Source: Vitellaria paradoxa
Lineage: Eukaryota > Streptophyta > Magnoliopsida > Ericales > Sapotaceae
NCBI GenBank assembly: GCA_019916065.1
Contig: CM034236.1
Span: 21,779,508-21,843,507, forward strand
Direction: 5' to 3'
Length of the DNA: 64,000 nucleotides
Shown here: positions 36,501-48,073 of the stretch, one piece after another
How positions within the stretch are numbered: position 1 is the stretch's first letter
Layout: each line of letters opens with the position of its first letter
Program-made: the position numbers and the translations under genes
The notes under the pieces: generated by a model
What the model was told of the DNA's origin: nothing
The model's database searches: none
What the model saw: the letters and a program-made list of their open reading frames with translations, nothing else

Positions 36501-36845
36501 AAGCCCAAGATAATGTTTCCCGATGGCTTCAAATAATATTTTCCTAATTTATTTTCATGTATAATGTGAAGAGGAAATTAATTTGATGGTAAGTTTTTAA
36601 TTAATTACATTAATATCACTGCAGGATTTAAGGTAAATGACAGAGGGTGTTGTGGAATTGGAAGAAATCGAGGGCAAATAACATGCCTTCCATTTTCAGT
36701 GCCATGCATGAACAGGAACCAATACGTGTTCTGGGATCCATTCCATCCAACCCAAGCTGTCAATCAAATTCTTGCTCGAAGGGCTTTCATTGGGCCCCCT
36801 TCTGACTGTTACCCTGTCAATCTTCAACAAATGGCTCAAATGTAA
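30511..36845 (+). CDS. GDSL esterase/lipase
   Basis: Five exons, all GT-AG with consistent phase: 30511-30766, 32333-32460, 32733-32978, 34207-34462, 36625-36845. They encode 368 residues, the usual length for plant GDSL lipases. Residues 1-29 form a signal peptide, so the product is probably secreted. Block I is FVFGDSLIDNGNNNYL with the catalytic Ser at 42. Block II is NYASAAAGI with oxyanion Gly at about 119. Block III is GSNDYL with Asn at about 174. Block V is DPFHP with Asp 333 and His 336. All catalytic and oxyanion residues of the SGNH family are present and the frame is intact. These enzymes hydrolyse acyl esters of lipids or cell-wall polymers; the substrate cannot be told from sequence. 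The introns have collected several MITEs, and long (TA)n runs follow exons 1, 2 and 4. The start ATG is preceded by an in-frame TGA eight codons upstream region. Confidence 0.95.
32086..32305. mobile_element. hAT-type MITE in GDSL intron 1
   Basis: 220 bp flanked by the perfect 8-bp duplication CTTATCAA (32078-32085 and 32306-32313). Ends TAGAGACAGACCCA and TGGGTCCGCCCTTA are inverted matches at about 10 of 14 positions. The AAGAATTTTG ... GGCAAAATTT and ACTGCCCCCACT words are typical of plant hAT MITEs. It ends 27 bp before exon 2. Confidence 0.85.
32562..32726. mobile_element. Tourist-like MITE in GDSL intron 2
   Basis: 165 bp, GGTGTGTTTGGAGTTG at the left and CGAACGGAACACAC at the right, with ATG on both sides (32559-32561 and 32727-32729). 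The splice acceptor CAG of exon 3 (32730-32732) follows immediately. Confidence 0.65.
33230..33652. mobile_element. Probable MITE in GDSL intron 3
   Basis: CTCCGTTTGGAAATATTTCTC at the left and TTCCAAACAAAG at the right form an imperfect inverted pair. The inner GATTTGATTT and GAAATCAAATC words also pair. I could not define a target duplication. The rest of intron 3 (to 34206) is AT-rich with no other feature except a short (CT)n at 33867-33882. Confidence 0.4.
35806..36151. mobile_element. Tourist-like MITE in GDSL intron 4
   Basis: 346 bp starting GGGGGTGTTTGGCAACT and ending CTTCCAAACACCCTC, with CAA at 35803-35805 and 36152-36154. Inside, the phrase TTGCTACAGTAAAAA occurs three times. 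A weaker inverted pair at about 36199-36325 (GGTGCATTTGGTA ... ACTCCAAACACAC) may be another small MITE. Confidence 0.75.
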
Positions 36846-37738
36846 CTCTTTTATTAATTAAATTTCTTCCCTCTAATATTCTTATATATATATATATATA
36901 TAATGTCTCGTGTGTGGAACAATAACTCCAGAGGCAGTGCTAGCCGAGGGTTGTGGTCGGCTATAGTTTGGAAAAAAATTTTGGTTCGGAATATTTTTAA
37001 TACTAATAGTATATAATATCTTACCTAATTGTTTATGCCCCAGTTTGACACCTAGTCATAACTTAATTTAATACTTAGTCATAATCCAATTTATTACTTA
37101 ACCATAACCTAATTTAATATCCAATCATTGTCAAAACTATCTGAACTACACAATTCAAGAATCACACATGTCAATTTATGCACCCTGTCACAAGCACAAC
37201 ATCACATCAAGGATAAAAAAATCAACTGTTATAATATGATTCTTGAATAGGTTTAAGTTTATTTTCTAAAACATGGATACAGGAGTGTAGATGCATGAAG
37301 CTAATAATAAAAAAAAGGCTGATTACGCTTGATTAATTGCCTATGTTCTCATTGACTTTGGTACATTGTCATGGAAGATGTGGAAGGAATAGAATTTCAA
37401 ATGTCTCAAAGATTTACATTAGGTTAACTGAGTACGATTATTTTTGGATGTCAATAAATATTTATAGATCCATTTTTTGCTTTCATGGGTTTCATAAGAG
37501 AACTTAGTTACAAGGAGGGGGTAAAGTTCTAATTTTACTAATTTTATATATACTTCTAAGAATGTTTGGTACAAGTTAAAAATTTCGAGAGTAAAAAATT
37601 ATAAACATAATTATTATCTAGTAATGGTTAATGGAGTAACATATTCATAATACTTATATTTGAATTAGGAGAGCAATATTGCCTTGTAATTATAATTCTA
37701 TTATGTTTGGAATGTTAAAAATTTTGAAAAGATAAAAA
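36846..37738. other. GDSL 3' flank
   Basis: Contains a (TA)n run at 36881-36902 shortly after the stop codon. The rest is ordinary AT-rich sequence with no gene or repeat that I can identify. Confidence 0.5.
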
Positions 37739-37743
37739 TTAGT

Positions 37744-38499
37744 TGTAACGACCCGCATCCACATAGTACAATATTGTCCGCTTTGAGCTTGGTAAGTTAC
37801 TTTCCAGGAGGTCACCCATCCCGGTACTGCCTCCACTGAAGCACGCTTAACCCTGGAGTTCCCACTGAATCCAGTGCCCTTATGACTTTTAAAACGCATT
37901 GTTGTTATATGGATATCGAATATTACATATATGCTACTTCCTTTCACTACCTAGGCGATGTGGAATGGAAGGCATTGCTTATTTGCTTCACCTCCAGGTT
38001 CACTCTCTCGCAGGTAGAGTCCCTCATAGGCAGGTCACTCATAGTCCCTCACAATTCTCCCCCCTTACAGGACACGCATTCCAATGTAACCTCCTGCTTC
38101 ACTCTCCCACAAGCATAGTCACTCACAGGCAGGTCCCCCACACGCAGCGTCCATGCGTGATCCCACACTTTCGGCTAAGCATTTGCTCTAATACCATTTG
38201 TAACGACCCGCATCTATATAGTATAATATTGTCTACTTTGGCCTTGGTAAACTGCTTCCCAGAAGGTCACCCATGTCGGTACTGCCCTCACTGGAGCATG
38301 CTTAACCCTAGAGTTCCTATTAAATCCAATGCTATCACGGCTTTTAAAACGCGTTGTTGTTATATAGATATCGAATATTACATATATGCTATTTTTTTTC
38401 ACTATCCAGATGATTTGGGATGGAAAGTATTGTTTTTCTGCTTCACCTTTGGCTTCACTCTCCCGCAGACACGAGTCCTTCATGGGTAGGTCACTCACA
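37744..38499 (-). mobile_element. Cassandra TRIM retrotransposon
   Basis: Two direct LTR copies of about 300 bp (37744-38053 and 38199-38499). Read on the minus strand they start TGTGAG and end GGGTCGTTACA. Between them on the minus strand are a primer site TGGTATTAGAGC (38185-38196) next to the 5' LTR and a purine tract AAGGGGGGAGAAT (38054-38066) next to the 3' LTR. Each LTR contains a 5S-rRNA-derived segment and the AAAGCGGACAATATTGT word. These are the hallmarks of Cassandra, a non-coding element found across vascular plants. It has no coding capacity. Confidence 0.85.
37796..37880 (-). repeat. 5S-rRNA-derived segment in the Cassandra LTR
   Basis: On the minus strand this reads GAACTCC, GTTAAGCGTGCTTCAG, then GGGATGGGTGACCTCCTGG, matching the plant 5S rRNA core. 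A more diverged copy is at 38251-38335. In Cassandra this segment can act as a pol III promoter. It is not a functional 5S gene: flanks, length and several core bases differ. Confidence 0.85.
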
Positions 38500-39932
38500 A
38501 TAAAAAAGAAAAAGAAAAGAATAAAGATAATACTTAGCGATATTACCATTTGGGGCCAAAGTTTTTAGTAATTACAAATTAACCCCCAAAAGTTTTACAT
38601 AACAAAGTTTTTGATAATTACAAAGTGACCCCAAGAGTTTAAATAATTACAAAATAATCCTCAAAGGTTTAAATAATTACAAAATAGCCCCTAAATTTAG
38701 AAAAATTATGAATTTGTCCCTAAAGAATTGGGGAGGATAATAATATTACCCCTAGAGTTATAGAAAATTATAGTTGATGTTACAGAATTAGAAAGATGTT
38801 AGAAAAAAGTGTAAAGTTTGAGATTTAAAGCATGCTTTATTTTGTATTTCTAATGGTAGAAAAGAATCCTATTTGTGATTAAAGTATATGAGATATAATT
38901 GATGATGGAGTTATATGAGACATAATCGATAATTAATATAGCATGCTTTGTTAATGTTTATGAACTCTTGAAGAGAATTATTATGCATATTGAGTATGTC
39001 ATGTACATTGAGGCTGGGGCGGCGTCATCTGATTTATGTTGAGAACATTAATTGGCTGAGAGCGTCGTATTCATATTGTGACGTGCCGAGGCATGGGTTA
39101 TATATATATATGGACAAGATTTATGATTTGAGAAAAATGAGAAAATGAGATATTGAAAATATCAAATGATCCCCAGGCGATATATATATAATTAAAGGTT
39201 AGTCATTTGAAGTTGGACGTTAATATCGAGATGAGATATTATGAGAATTTTTAGACTGTAACTGAACCCTACTTGAGATAAGCAAATGCCTGACTAGGTG
39301 TGTAACACGGGTCTCTAACAGACGGGCCACGGGGTGTAACACGGTTCCTTTGAGTCTTAGCTGATTGGGGGTGTAACGTGGTTCCCCAACTACTATTTAT
39401 ATTATTACCCTGCTTGAAGTAAGCAGATGTCTGACTAGGGGTGTAACACGGTTCCTTAGTAGACGGGCCAAGGGGGTGTAACACGGTTTCCCCGAGTCTT
39501 ACACTAATGGGGGTGTAACACGGTTCCCAATTCGATTTATATATATTGAGATAATGTGATTGTTACATCTATTAATGAGATGTATGGATTATTATATTGA
39601 TCATGAAATAAGGGATATAAAATAGGAATTACGGTAACCTAATTACCGAGGTGGGATACGTAGGCAGCTTAGACTAGAATAGCCTGAGTCCGATCTAAAC
39701 TATGGGTGATAATAATTATGTTTAGTTTTCTTAACTAAGAGTTGAATTACGTTATTGACAAATAGATGATTACAAAATCAAATATTATTTTATATGGGAA
39801 TGAGTAATGATTTTGGGTATTTTGATAATTTTAATTCAATGTGAATTGAATTTGAGTTGAAATTTCTTATTTATTTTGGGTTCCCACATTCCCATGCCGT
39901 CCGTTCCGAAAAATTAAGTTAGGGGCGTGACA
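38500..39932. repeat. Gypsy-type LTR segment with GTGTAACACGGTTCC repeats
   Basis: Ends GGGGCGTGACA and contains the GAGGTGGGATACGTAGGCAG word common in plant gypsy LTRs (39650-39670). The left part has diverged copies of an AATTACAAAATA-type phrase (38560-38720). Its left end is lost or hidden at the Cassandra junction. It is followed by TTAGT (39933-39937), the same five bases that precede the Cassandra at 37739-37743. Confidence 0.6.
39293..39530 (+). repeat. Tandem GTGTAACACGGTTCC repeats
   Basis: Six to seven copies of GGGTGTAACACGGTTCC, arranged as two higher-order units of about 135 and 120 bp (39270-39412 and 39413-39530), each starting with TGACTAGG and an AGACGGGCCA word. Confidence 0.85.
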
Positions 39933-39937
39933 TTAGT

Positions 39938-41330
39938 TGTGTTTCGAATAAAAATAAATTGACTAAGGGCTTTTTAGTAAAATATTATAAAAATATTAAA
40001 TCATTATAGTAATTGTTATTTTAATAATAATTAATTTTACCCGAATATATATTAATAAAATATATAAATTTAACTAAAAATATTAATTATAAAAAATAAT
40101 CATCCCGTAGATTAATATTTCAAATGTAATTAATTTTAATAATGAGTTATTGTTTGTTAGAAATTATTTTATTTTGATAAAATATTTTAATAAAACAACT
40201 AATATAAGTGTTTTCAAATAAATTCTTGATTTTAATAAGTTATATTAATACAATACATAATCTACTAAATTATTATTTATAAGCCATAAATTTTATTTAA
40301 TAAAGATTTTTAATAAAATAAATCATTTTAATAAGTAATTATTACTTATTAAAAATAATTCTAGTTTTAGAAAAATAAATAACTTTGCTCATAAATTAAT
40401 ATTTCGATAGTACTACTTCGGTAAAATATTTTAATAACTATTTAATTTAATTTGATTAAATAAATTATTATTTATAAATTTATTTAGTCATTTATTAGAG
40501 AATCTTGACCAGGGTTTACATGGATTTCTTTCTTTTTTATTCTTTTTTCTTCTTTCCGTTTTTTAAATGAAAGGAACGTTGAGTTAATTTTGATTTTTTT
40601 TTTTTTGTTTATTGAAAGGAATGTTGAATGAATTTTGAGTTTTTTGTGATTGAGTTTAATTTTGAATTAATTTTGATCTTTTTAATGATTGAAATTAATT
40701 TTTAATTAATTTTTAAGTAAGTTTTTTCTAATTGAACTAATTTTGAACTATTCTTTTTTATAGTGACTAAATTTAATTTAATTTTGAATTATTGTAGATG
40801 TCCTATATTTTCCTGTTAATTTTAACCTTGATTGCGCTATTTTAATGAAAATATTGCCTAACCAATCCACCAATTAACAAAGAACAATCAATTAACAATA
40901 TATCAACAAATTCCAACAAATTAAACATACTATCTAACACAAATTATAAATAATTAACTGGCCAAAAATTGAAGATATTAAGTCAACAATCAGTAATATA
41001 ATCAACAATTAATTAATCAACAAATTATGAATTTTACATTCTAAATAATTACTAATTAATAAATAATTAATAAGAAGCTATCACAAAGAGATTACAATGC
41101 TCCCATCAAAATGTATAGTCCAAATATTAATTCACTCGCTAAAAAAGATAATATATCAACATCATTTTGTCAACAACACAATTTTTGCAATTTATCAGTA
41201 AATCAGTCCCACCCTCACTGCCACAAATCATGAAACACAACCCAATCACCCTCGCTGCCACAATTTATCAACATAGATCAATTACCCTCACTGCCACAAT
41301 CCAATCCCACCTCCACATCCATTAAGATTT
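39938..41330. other. AT-rich intergenic sequence
   Basis: Mainly AAATAATTTTAATAAAAT-type low complexity to 40500, then T-rich phrases around TTTTGAATTAATTTTGA (40560-40790). Two short CCCTCACTGCCACAA phrases lie at 41210-41300. No gene was seen. Confidence 0.5.
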
Positions 41331-41337
41331 AAGAATA

Positions 41338-41598
41338 GTTGTCCGGAAAGGGATAATCGAGTTAGTTCGAATGGTGGGTTAAAGGGCCTAAAACTAATAG
41401 GTTCTGGGTTCGACTCATCTTGAGGGTAGTCTTTCCTCTAATTGTGGAGGGCCATCTAACAGTTTTCTTGGCTGAATTGGTTAGCCAGGGCTTACCTAAG
41501 CTGATTTACCTCCTCGTGGTTTTTTGTCGGTTAGGGTCACGGAACGGACTTCACCCAGTGCGCACCCATAAGTAGCAACTGCAAGTTTCTCCCCGATT
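41338..41598 (+). mobile_element. tRNA-derived SINE, copy 1
   Basis: Near the 5' end, GAGTTAGTTCGAATGGTGGG resembles a pol III A box and GGTTCTGGGTTCGACTC contains a good B box. The body includes GTTAGCCAGGGCTTACC, CCTCGTGG and CACCCAGTGCGCA, shared with the inverted copy at 59263-59500. It ends AGTTTCTCCCC. No coding. Confidence 0.7.
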
Positions 41599-41974
41599 CT
41601 AAAAGATTTAAGAATAGAAGTGAATCCTTACCTTCACAGCCATTAATCAATAAAAAAATATTTACAATAATATCAATGTACTAATATATATATTTATGTA
41701 TGTGTGTGCAGTGAGGGACTTACAGAGAGAGAAAGCCCGCGATATACAAAGGGAGAGACAGAGCTAAAGGGTCGGTCGTGTAGCGCCGGAGGTCAACAAT
41801 GGTCGGCTAGAGAGAGGGAAGGAAGGGAAATGGGGAAGAGAGAGAGAACAGAGCGGCAGAATAGGGAAGAGGGTAAAAAAGGAAAAGGGAAAAGAAAAAT
41901 AAAATTGGGTTATTATAGGCTATGGACGACTGCCTCATACCATCGGGTGTTTTTCTTTAAAAATTAATCTTTAA

Positions 41975-43009
41975 GGTCTTGTTTGGTAACATTTTTATTT
42001 TCTGTTTTTTTATTTTTATTTTTAAAATTTTATAAATTGGTAACAAAAACATGTTTGTTAAATCTATTTCCGTTTTTTTTTGTTTCTAAAAAAAAAAAAA
42101 AACGGAAACAAAAAAACGGAAAAAAGAAAAAAGGTATTTTCACTCTGATTTTTTTTTTCTGCTGCTAATAATTTGTCAATTTTAAAATTTTGTCTGTTTT
42201 TGTTACATTACATAAAAATAAATTATTTTATTCAAATATTTTATTAAAATAAGTTATTTTAATAAATAATATAATTAAATTCAAAAATTAAATTAATTAT
42301 ATAAATTAATATAAATTATTTTTAATAAATAATAAAACTAAATTAATTTAATTTAATAATTAATTATTGCTAAATTATTTGAAATAAATATCATAATTAA
42401 TTTACTTAATTTAATAATTAAATTAATTTATATAAAATAATTAATAATTAATAATTAAATTACATTAATTTTTAATTTAATTTAATAATAATTATTAAAT
42501 TATTTTAAATAAATATCATAATTAAATTATTTATGATTTAATTAATTTAATTTATATAAAATATATTTTATTAAACTATTTTAATAAATAATTAAATGAA
42601 TTTAATTAATTTAAAAATTAATAATTTAATTTAATAATTAATCTAATTTAATTATTTATTTAATATGAAATATATTTTATTAAATTATTTTTAATAAATA
42701 ATATATTTTAATATATTTTATATTTATTGATTAAATGATTTTAATAAATAATTTATTGTATTAATTTAATTAATTATATTAATTAAATTAATATAAAATA
42801 TATTTTATTAAGTTCTATTAATTTTTTAAAACTAATAAAATTAAATATTTTTTAAAATAAAAAATTAATAATTCTAAACAAACTTACATTTTCAAACACA
42901 GTTTCAGTTTTCATTTCAAAAAAAAAATAAACGGCAACAGAAAACAAAAAATAAAAAATGACAACAGAAAAATAACAACAAAAAAATGACAACATTATCA
43001 AACGGGCCT
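41975..43009. mobile_element. AT-rich MITE, GGGCCCGTT family, copy 2
   Basis: 1035 bp, GGTCTTGTTTGGTAAC to TTATCAAACGGGCCT, flanked by TAA (41972-41974 and 43010-43012). The interior is ATTTAATTAAAT-type sequence without an ORF. Confidence 0.85.
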
Positions 43010-43012
43010 TAA

Positions 43013-44503
43013 GTGATCGTGTAACAGTTGTCTATTTAAATATAACCAACCGCTTCTAAGCAATTCCTTGTTCCTGGGGTCTCTTTTATCCTTAATTTGT
43101 AGTAGTATTATATTTTTGTATTTTTAGATTCAAATAATTCTTATTATACATATATGACATGGTTTTAAAAATTGATATCCTGTATCATAACGGTACAGCT
43201 GCAATGATGAGGAAACAGAATGTAACGGATGTTATGTAATAAAAACTGAAAATCAGAAGTGTGATTTTTTTTTTCAAATTCACATCTCGCTTAAATTGGA
43301 CAATTTGTGATGTTTGAATAATTAAAATACATAAATATAAATTATTAGTATTATTTAATAATTTTATATTAATCAATATTTGTATATATATAAATATTAC
43401 ATTTTTTCAAACACCTCTTGTGAAAATAAGCTCATATATATTTATTAAATTGCTAGTACTCATATAATAATTAACACAATAATAAATGTATAATTATTAA
43501 AGTAAAATGATATATGTTATAGTATAACACTTATGTTTAATTAATAATTTTTCATTTAAAATACTTAATTAATATTATTTAAGTATAGCTAATATAAATT
43601 ATATAATATGTTAAAATAATAACATTATTAATTAAATTAAATTAAATTTATTTTAATATAATTTTTATTATAATTAATTTTTTATTATTATGATATGGTA
43701 TATAATGATACTCAATTAATAAATTTAAATATAATTAATATAAATTACACAATATTTTAATATAAAATTTTATTATAATATTTAATTATAATTAAAAATA
43801 ATGTAATATGTTTGTATTAAAATCTAATATAATATATTTATATATTAATATTATATATTTATTACATGAAGCAATCAATGCCAATAGACATCCATCATCA
43901 ATGCTGATGGTTCCGATACCCAAGAACCCACCCACTGCCCAAAATCCCAATGCCAAGAAACTCACCCACTGCCCAAAATTAAATTGGTTTCAGCCTTTGC
44001 AGCTTCTTCTTCACTTATAACTTCTCATTCTTTGGTTTTACTGTCGCTGCTTCTTCAGTTGGAAGCTGAATCCCAGTTCTTCACGCATCAAACTCGTCGT
44101 TCTTTGGTTGCAAAGTTGTCATTGAATCCAGAAGAACACAAACTGATGGAGTTGTTTACTTTTAACTATTTTACAATTTTTGATTTTTCACACCATCTAA
44201 ATTTGATACTTCTTAAATATTTCTTTATTTTTAAATTTTGGATCAAATATTTGTCAAAAAATTATTTTATATTTTTTTAGTTGCAATGAGTATTTATGAT
44301 TTTCTTTCTTTCTTTTGTTGATTTGTCTACTAAGGACCGGTGTAACGCCGGCAAAACACTACTGTAATACCTGTTATAATGTGATTACCTGCTCCACATT
44401 ATATAATAGTGTCTTAATGGTATCAGCACCTTCTGATTCTGTTACTAATAGGCGATTCCGTTACATATTGTTGTTTTTTAATACCATGCATATAAGGGAA
44501 CAC
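43013..44503. other. AT-rich intergenic sequence
   Basis: A large part is TA-rich (43320-43860). A more balanced stretch at 43880-44150 has short open frames, but no recognisable domain, codon bias or splice pattern. Confidence 0.45.
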
Positions 44504-44506
44504 TAA

Positions 44507-45416
44507 GGCTCCGTTTGGTAATTTTTTATTTTTTATATTTTGTTTATTTTTAAAAAATTTTGTAAACCAATAACAGAAATATATTTATTAAATTTTGTTT
44601 ATGTTTTTTTATTTCCAAAAAAATAAAACTTAAATAAAGAAATATAAGCAAAAAAAGTGTTTTCACTCTATTTTTTTGTTGCAAATATCTTGTCAATTCT
44701 AATACTTTAGTCTATTTTTATTACATTATATCAAAATAGATTATTTTATTCAACTAAAATTATTTTTAATAAATAATATAATTAACTTAAATTAATTAAA
44801 TTAATATGTAATATATACTATTAATTTATTTATAATAAATAATTAAATTAAATTAGTTAATTTAATTAATTGGAAATACTATATTAAATTATTTTTAATA
44901 AATAATAAAATAAAATATATTAATGTAATTTAATAAATAATTAATATATTATAAATATATTTTAATAAATATCATAATTAGATTAATTTAATTTAATTTA
45001 ATTAATTTATTTAATATGAAATATATTTTATTAAATTATTTTTAATAAATATGTAATTAAATTATTTAAAATATTATGAAATATATTTTATTCAATTATT
45101 TTTAGTAAATAATACAATTAAATTATAATTTATATATTTCTTATTTACTAGATTAAATGATATAATACTTATATTTTATTCAATTGTTTTTAATAAATAA
45201 TATAATTAAATTAAATTAAAATAAAATATATTTGTTAAATTCAATTAATTTTAAAAAACTAATAAAATTAAATATTTTTATGAAAATAAAAAATTAATAA
45301 TTATAAATAAAATTATATTTTTAAACGTAATTTTAATTTTTATTTAAAAAGGATGACAACAAAAACTAAAAGATATAAATATAAATAAAAAAATGATAAC
45401 GCTATCTAACCACTTC
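44507..45416. mobile_element. AT-rich MITE, GGGCCCGTT family, copy 3
   Basis: 910 bp, GGCTCCGTTTGGTAATT to AACGCTATCTAACCACTTC, flanked by TAA (44504-44506 and 45417-45419). Same interior style as copies 2 and 4. Confidence 0.8.
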
Positions 45417-45762
45417 TAAAGAATCGTGAATTTATTATGATTCTATAAATTTTGTAAACTATTTTACATACATAAGTGGAATTGTGGGGGCGCTCTCTCT
45501 CTCTTGTCCCCATTTCTCGAGATATCTCTCGGCGCGCCGTCCATGGCAGCTGCAATTGTGGACTTTGGGTCAGCCGACAAACCTGCTTTTGTTGATTTAA
45601 TGGGCCAACCAATATTATTTAGTGTGAAAGTGTGCCTTGTTGATAACATCTTCCCCCACCCCCCCCCCCCCCAACCCAAAAAAAATCCCAAAATAAAGCA
45701 ACCGATCAATCATCAACTTAAGAAACTGACTTCTTAATTAATAATAATTGTAAGTTTCTCAG

Positions 45763-45913
45763 GACCTGTTTAGTTGGTCAAATTTTGGTCAAAAAATATA
45801 ATAAAAAAATATAATATAAAAGTGATAAGTGTTAAAATTCAATTAAAAAAACGTACAAAAAGTAGTTAAAAATTAATGAATTTTAATAAAATTTGATAGG
45901 CCAAATAAGATCT
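45763..45913. mobile_element. Small Tourist-like MITE
   Basis: 151 bp, GACCTGTTTAGTTGGTC at the left and GGCCAAATAAGATCT at the right, flanked by CAG (45760-45762 and 45914-45916). An inner CAAATTTTG/AAAATTTGA pair extends the inverted repeat. Confidence 0.7.
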
Positions 45914-46282
45914 CAGTAGATTGCTCCAATCAATGTTTATCTTAAACCCCAGTTGACATTAATTTACAAATTCAAGGGATAACTAAATTTCTCAAATTTT
46001 AGTGTTATTTTTAAATTATTTTCCACTTTAAGAATCTTTAATAGAATTGATTGGAGAACAAAGATAACATAACTTGTGAAATAACTATGTACTCCTTAAT
46101 CTTTAAAATATATTTTACTACAGAAAGAAATATTTTTGTAAACCTAAGCTTTATCTAGATTTATTTTAATTCATCTTTTTTTTTTCGATTGAATCTAGCA
46201 CTAAACATATTTTTTACTATAGCAATTAAACTTTTAGCAATAAAAATAAGTTTTAAAAATTCTTAAAAGAGTGAAATGTATT

Positions 46283-46540
46283 TGTTAGAATATTTTATAT
46301 TATATTATAATATTTTATTTATATATATTATCTATATTAGAATATTCTATATTTTAATATTTAGTAAGTAATTAACTTTATTTTAGTATGTAGATCATTA
46401 CTTTACTTATATCTCATTGTAAACCTATTTAAAGATCTTCTCTTTACTATACACGACAAGATGTAAACATTCTATTTTCTTTCTCCAATTCTATCTCTCG
46501 TCTTTCATTTTTTATTTTAACGTAGAATCAGAGCTCATGG
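46283..46540 (+). mobile_element. Possible copia LTR fragment with primer site
   Basis: Starts TGTTAGAATATTTTATATT, a common opening of plant copia LTRs. It runs through a T/C-rich promoter-like stretch with ACCTATTTAAAG and ends near TTTATTTTAAC. TAGAATCAGAGC (46523-46534) follows and is a degenerate match to the tRNA-iMet primer site. The next 700 bp, to 47285, is T-rich with no gag or pol, so the rest of the element is missing. Confidence 0.45.
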
Positions 46541-47309
46541 TTTTTAATTCTGGATAGATTAGGTAACACAAGTTTGGTGTGATTCAATTTAGCAACTCAA
46601 CCTTCGCGATTTCCAATTCTCCTGATCCGTTGTTGCCCTAGCCATCTTCGACTGTTCCACTTATTTTTTTTTGACAAACCTTGCCAACTCTGTCTTTTCG
46701 GCAAATCTGTTCAGTTTCTATTAGTGTTGTCATCATCTTATTCTATTATATTATTTTTTATTACCACAATGTATACAGAAAATTCTTTCACCTTCTATTT
46801 TAACATCATATCAGAAATTTTTGTATTTTTCTTTTCTAAGCCTTGCTCTGCCACTATCACAATTACTGCAGACTTTTTTCTTCCACATTCTGAACCATAT
46901 CAAGGGTTTCTATGTTTTTCTCTTCTTTGGTGTTTTTTTTTTTTTTTTATTTCAGAGCTTTACTCTATTATAGCACCACCACAATCACTGCAAAAACCTT
47001 TTCTTTCGCACTCTAAATCGGTTCTTAGGTTTTTTTTTTTTTTACTCTTCTAATTTCGATTTTGATATCTGTTTCTTTGGATTTCATCGTCTCAGTACGT
47101 TCTTTTTTTTTTTTTTTTATTTAGGATGACATTTAAGTATTATATTATTCATCCTATTGACAGTACTTGATTACACTTGAAAAGTGTAATTACAAGTTTA
47201 AAAATTAGATCGTAGTTCATACATTTATTAGATAATCAAAAAGGTTTTAGTTACTTTCAATATTTACTTTATTTTTATTTCCAAAATGCACTACAAGAAA
47301 GTGCAGCTT

Positions 47310-47690
47310 TGCCGACCAAGTTTGCCAACCAAATGAAATTTAGTCGGTAATTATCAGGACTTTACCGACCACTTAGTCGGCAATAGGCAAAATATCCTAT
47401 TTTCATTTGTGAACTTTTGCCGACTAGAGAAGTAACATTTTCCGACTAACTATTTTGGTCGGCAAAAGCATAACATACCTTTCCCGACCAACTAGTCAAG
47501 GATAATGCAAAAGTGACCCCGCTATTTCCTGGCGTCAAAAAATTCAACCCTTTCGCGACTAACAGGTTGGTCGGCAAAGATTGTACAAATACTTTGTACA
47601 TTTGCTTCTTTTCGGCGACCTAATTTTGGTCGGGAATGAGTTAATTTTTTATTTTACTCATTGCCGACCAACTGGTCAGTAAAGGGTCAA
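47310..47690. repeat. CACTA-2 left subterminal repeats
   Basis: At least ten copies, in both orientations, of a 10-14-bp motif around TTGCCGACCAA / TTAGTCGGCAA. The right counterpart is 52225-52670, where TTGCCGACCAATTGGTCGG forms direct and palindromic units. These are the likely binding sites of the TNP1/TNPA-type protein. Confidence 0.88.
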
Positions 47691-47717
47691 TAAAAATCCC
47701 CAGCCAAAACACATTTC

Positions 47718-48000
47718 CTTTTCGATTGGGTCAGTTCCTCGACTGGGTTTCTCCGCCGCTGCGTCGTTGGTGAAGTGCCCGTCCCGATCGCTTCTCCGCT
47801 GGCCATTCCGTCTTTTCGATTGGGTCAGTTCCTCACCTGGGTTTCTCCGCCGCTGCGTCGTTGGTGAAGTGCCCGTCCTGATCGCTTCTCCGCCGGCCAT
47901 TCCGTCTTTTCGAATGGGTCAGTTCCTCGCCTGGGTTTCTCCGCTGCTGCGTCGTTGGTGAGGTGCCCGTCCCGATCGCTTCTCCGCCAGCCATTCTGCC
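47718..48000 (+). repeat. 94-bp tandem repeat, three units
   Basis: Units start near 47721, 47815 and 47909, each with TTCGATTGGGTCAGTTCCTC, CTCCGCCGCTGCGTCG and CCCGATCGCTTCTCCGC. They are nearly identical and GC-rich compared with the surroundings. Confidence 0.9.
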
Positions 48001-48012
48001 ATTCCGATCAGG

Positions 48013-48014
48013 TG

Positions 48015-48073
<59 letters not shown>

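Noticed and set aside
37815..37825. GGTACTG in the Cassandra LTRs as part of the MULE motif
   Set aside because: It reads GGTACTGC and belongs to the 5S-derived segment, so it is coincidental.
37796..37880. Functional 5S rRNA gene
   Set aside because: The 5S similarity is partial and sits inside a Cassandra LTR that occurs twice with primer site and purine tract.
41338..41598. tRNA gene
   Set aside because: A and B boxes are present but no cloverleaf can be drawn; body shared with 59263-59505 marks a SINE.
41704..41967. 87-codon Arg/Glu/Lys-rich open frame
   Set aside because: It comes from a purine-rich low-complexity stretch; no domain, splice sites or conservation signal seen.
43808..44280. 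Possible small genes
   Set aside because: Short open frames in AT-rich DNA with no domain, no signal of codon use and no plausible promoter.
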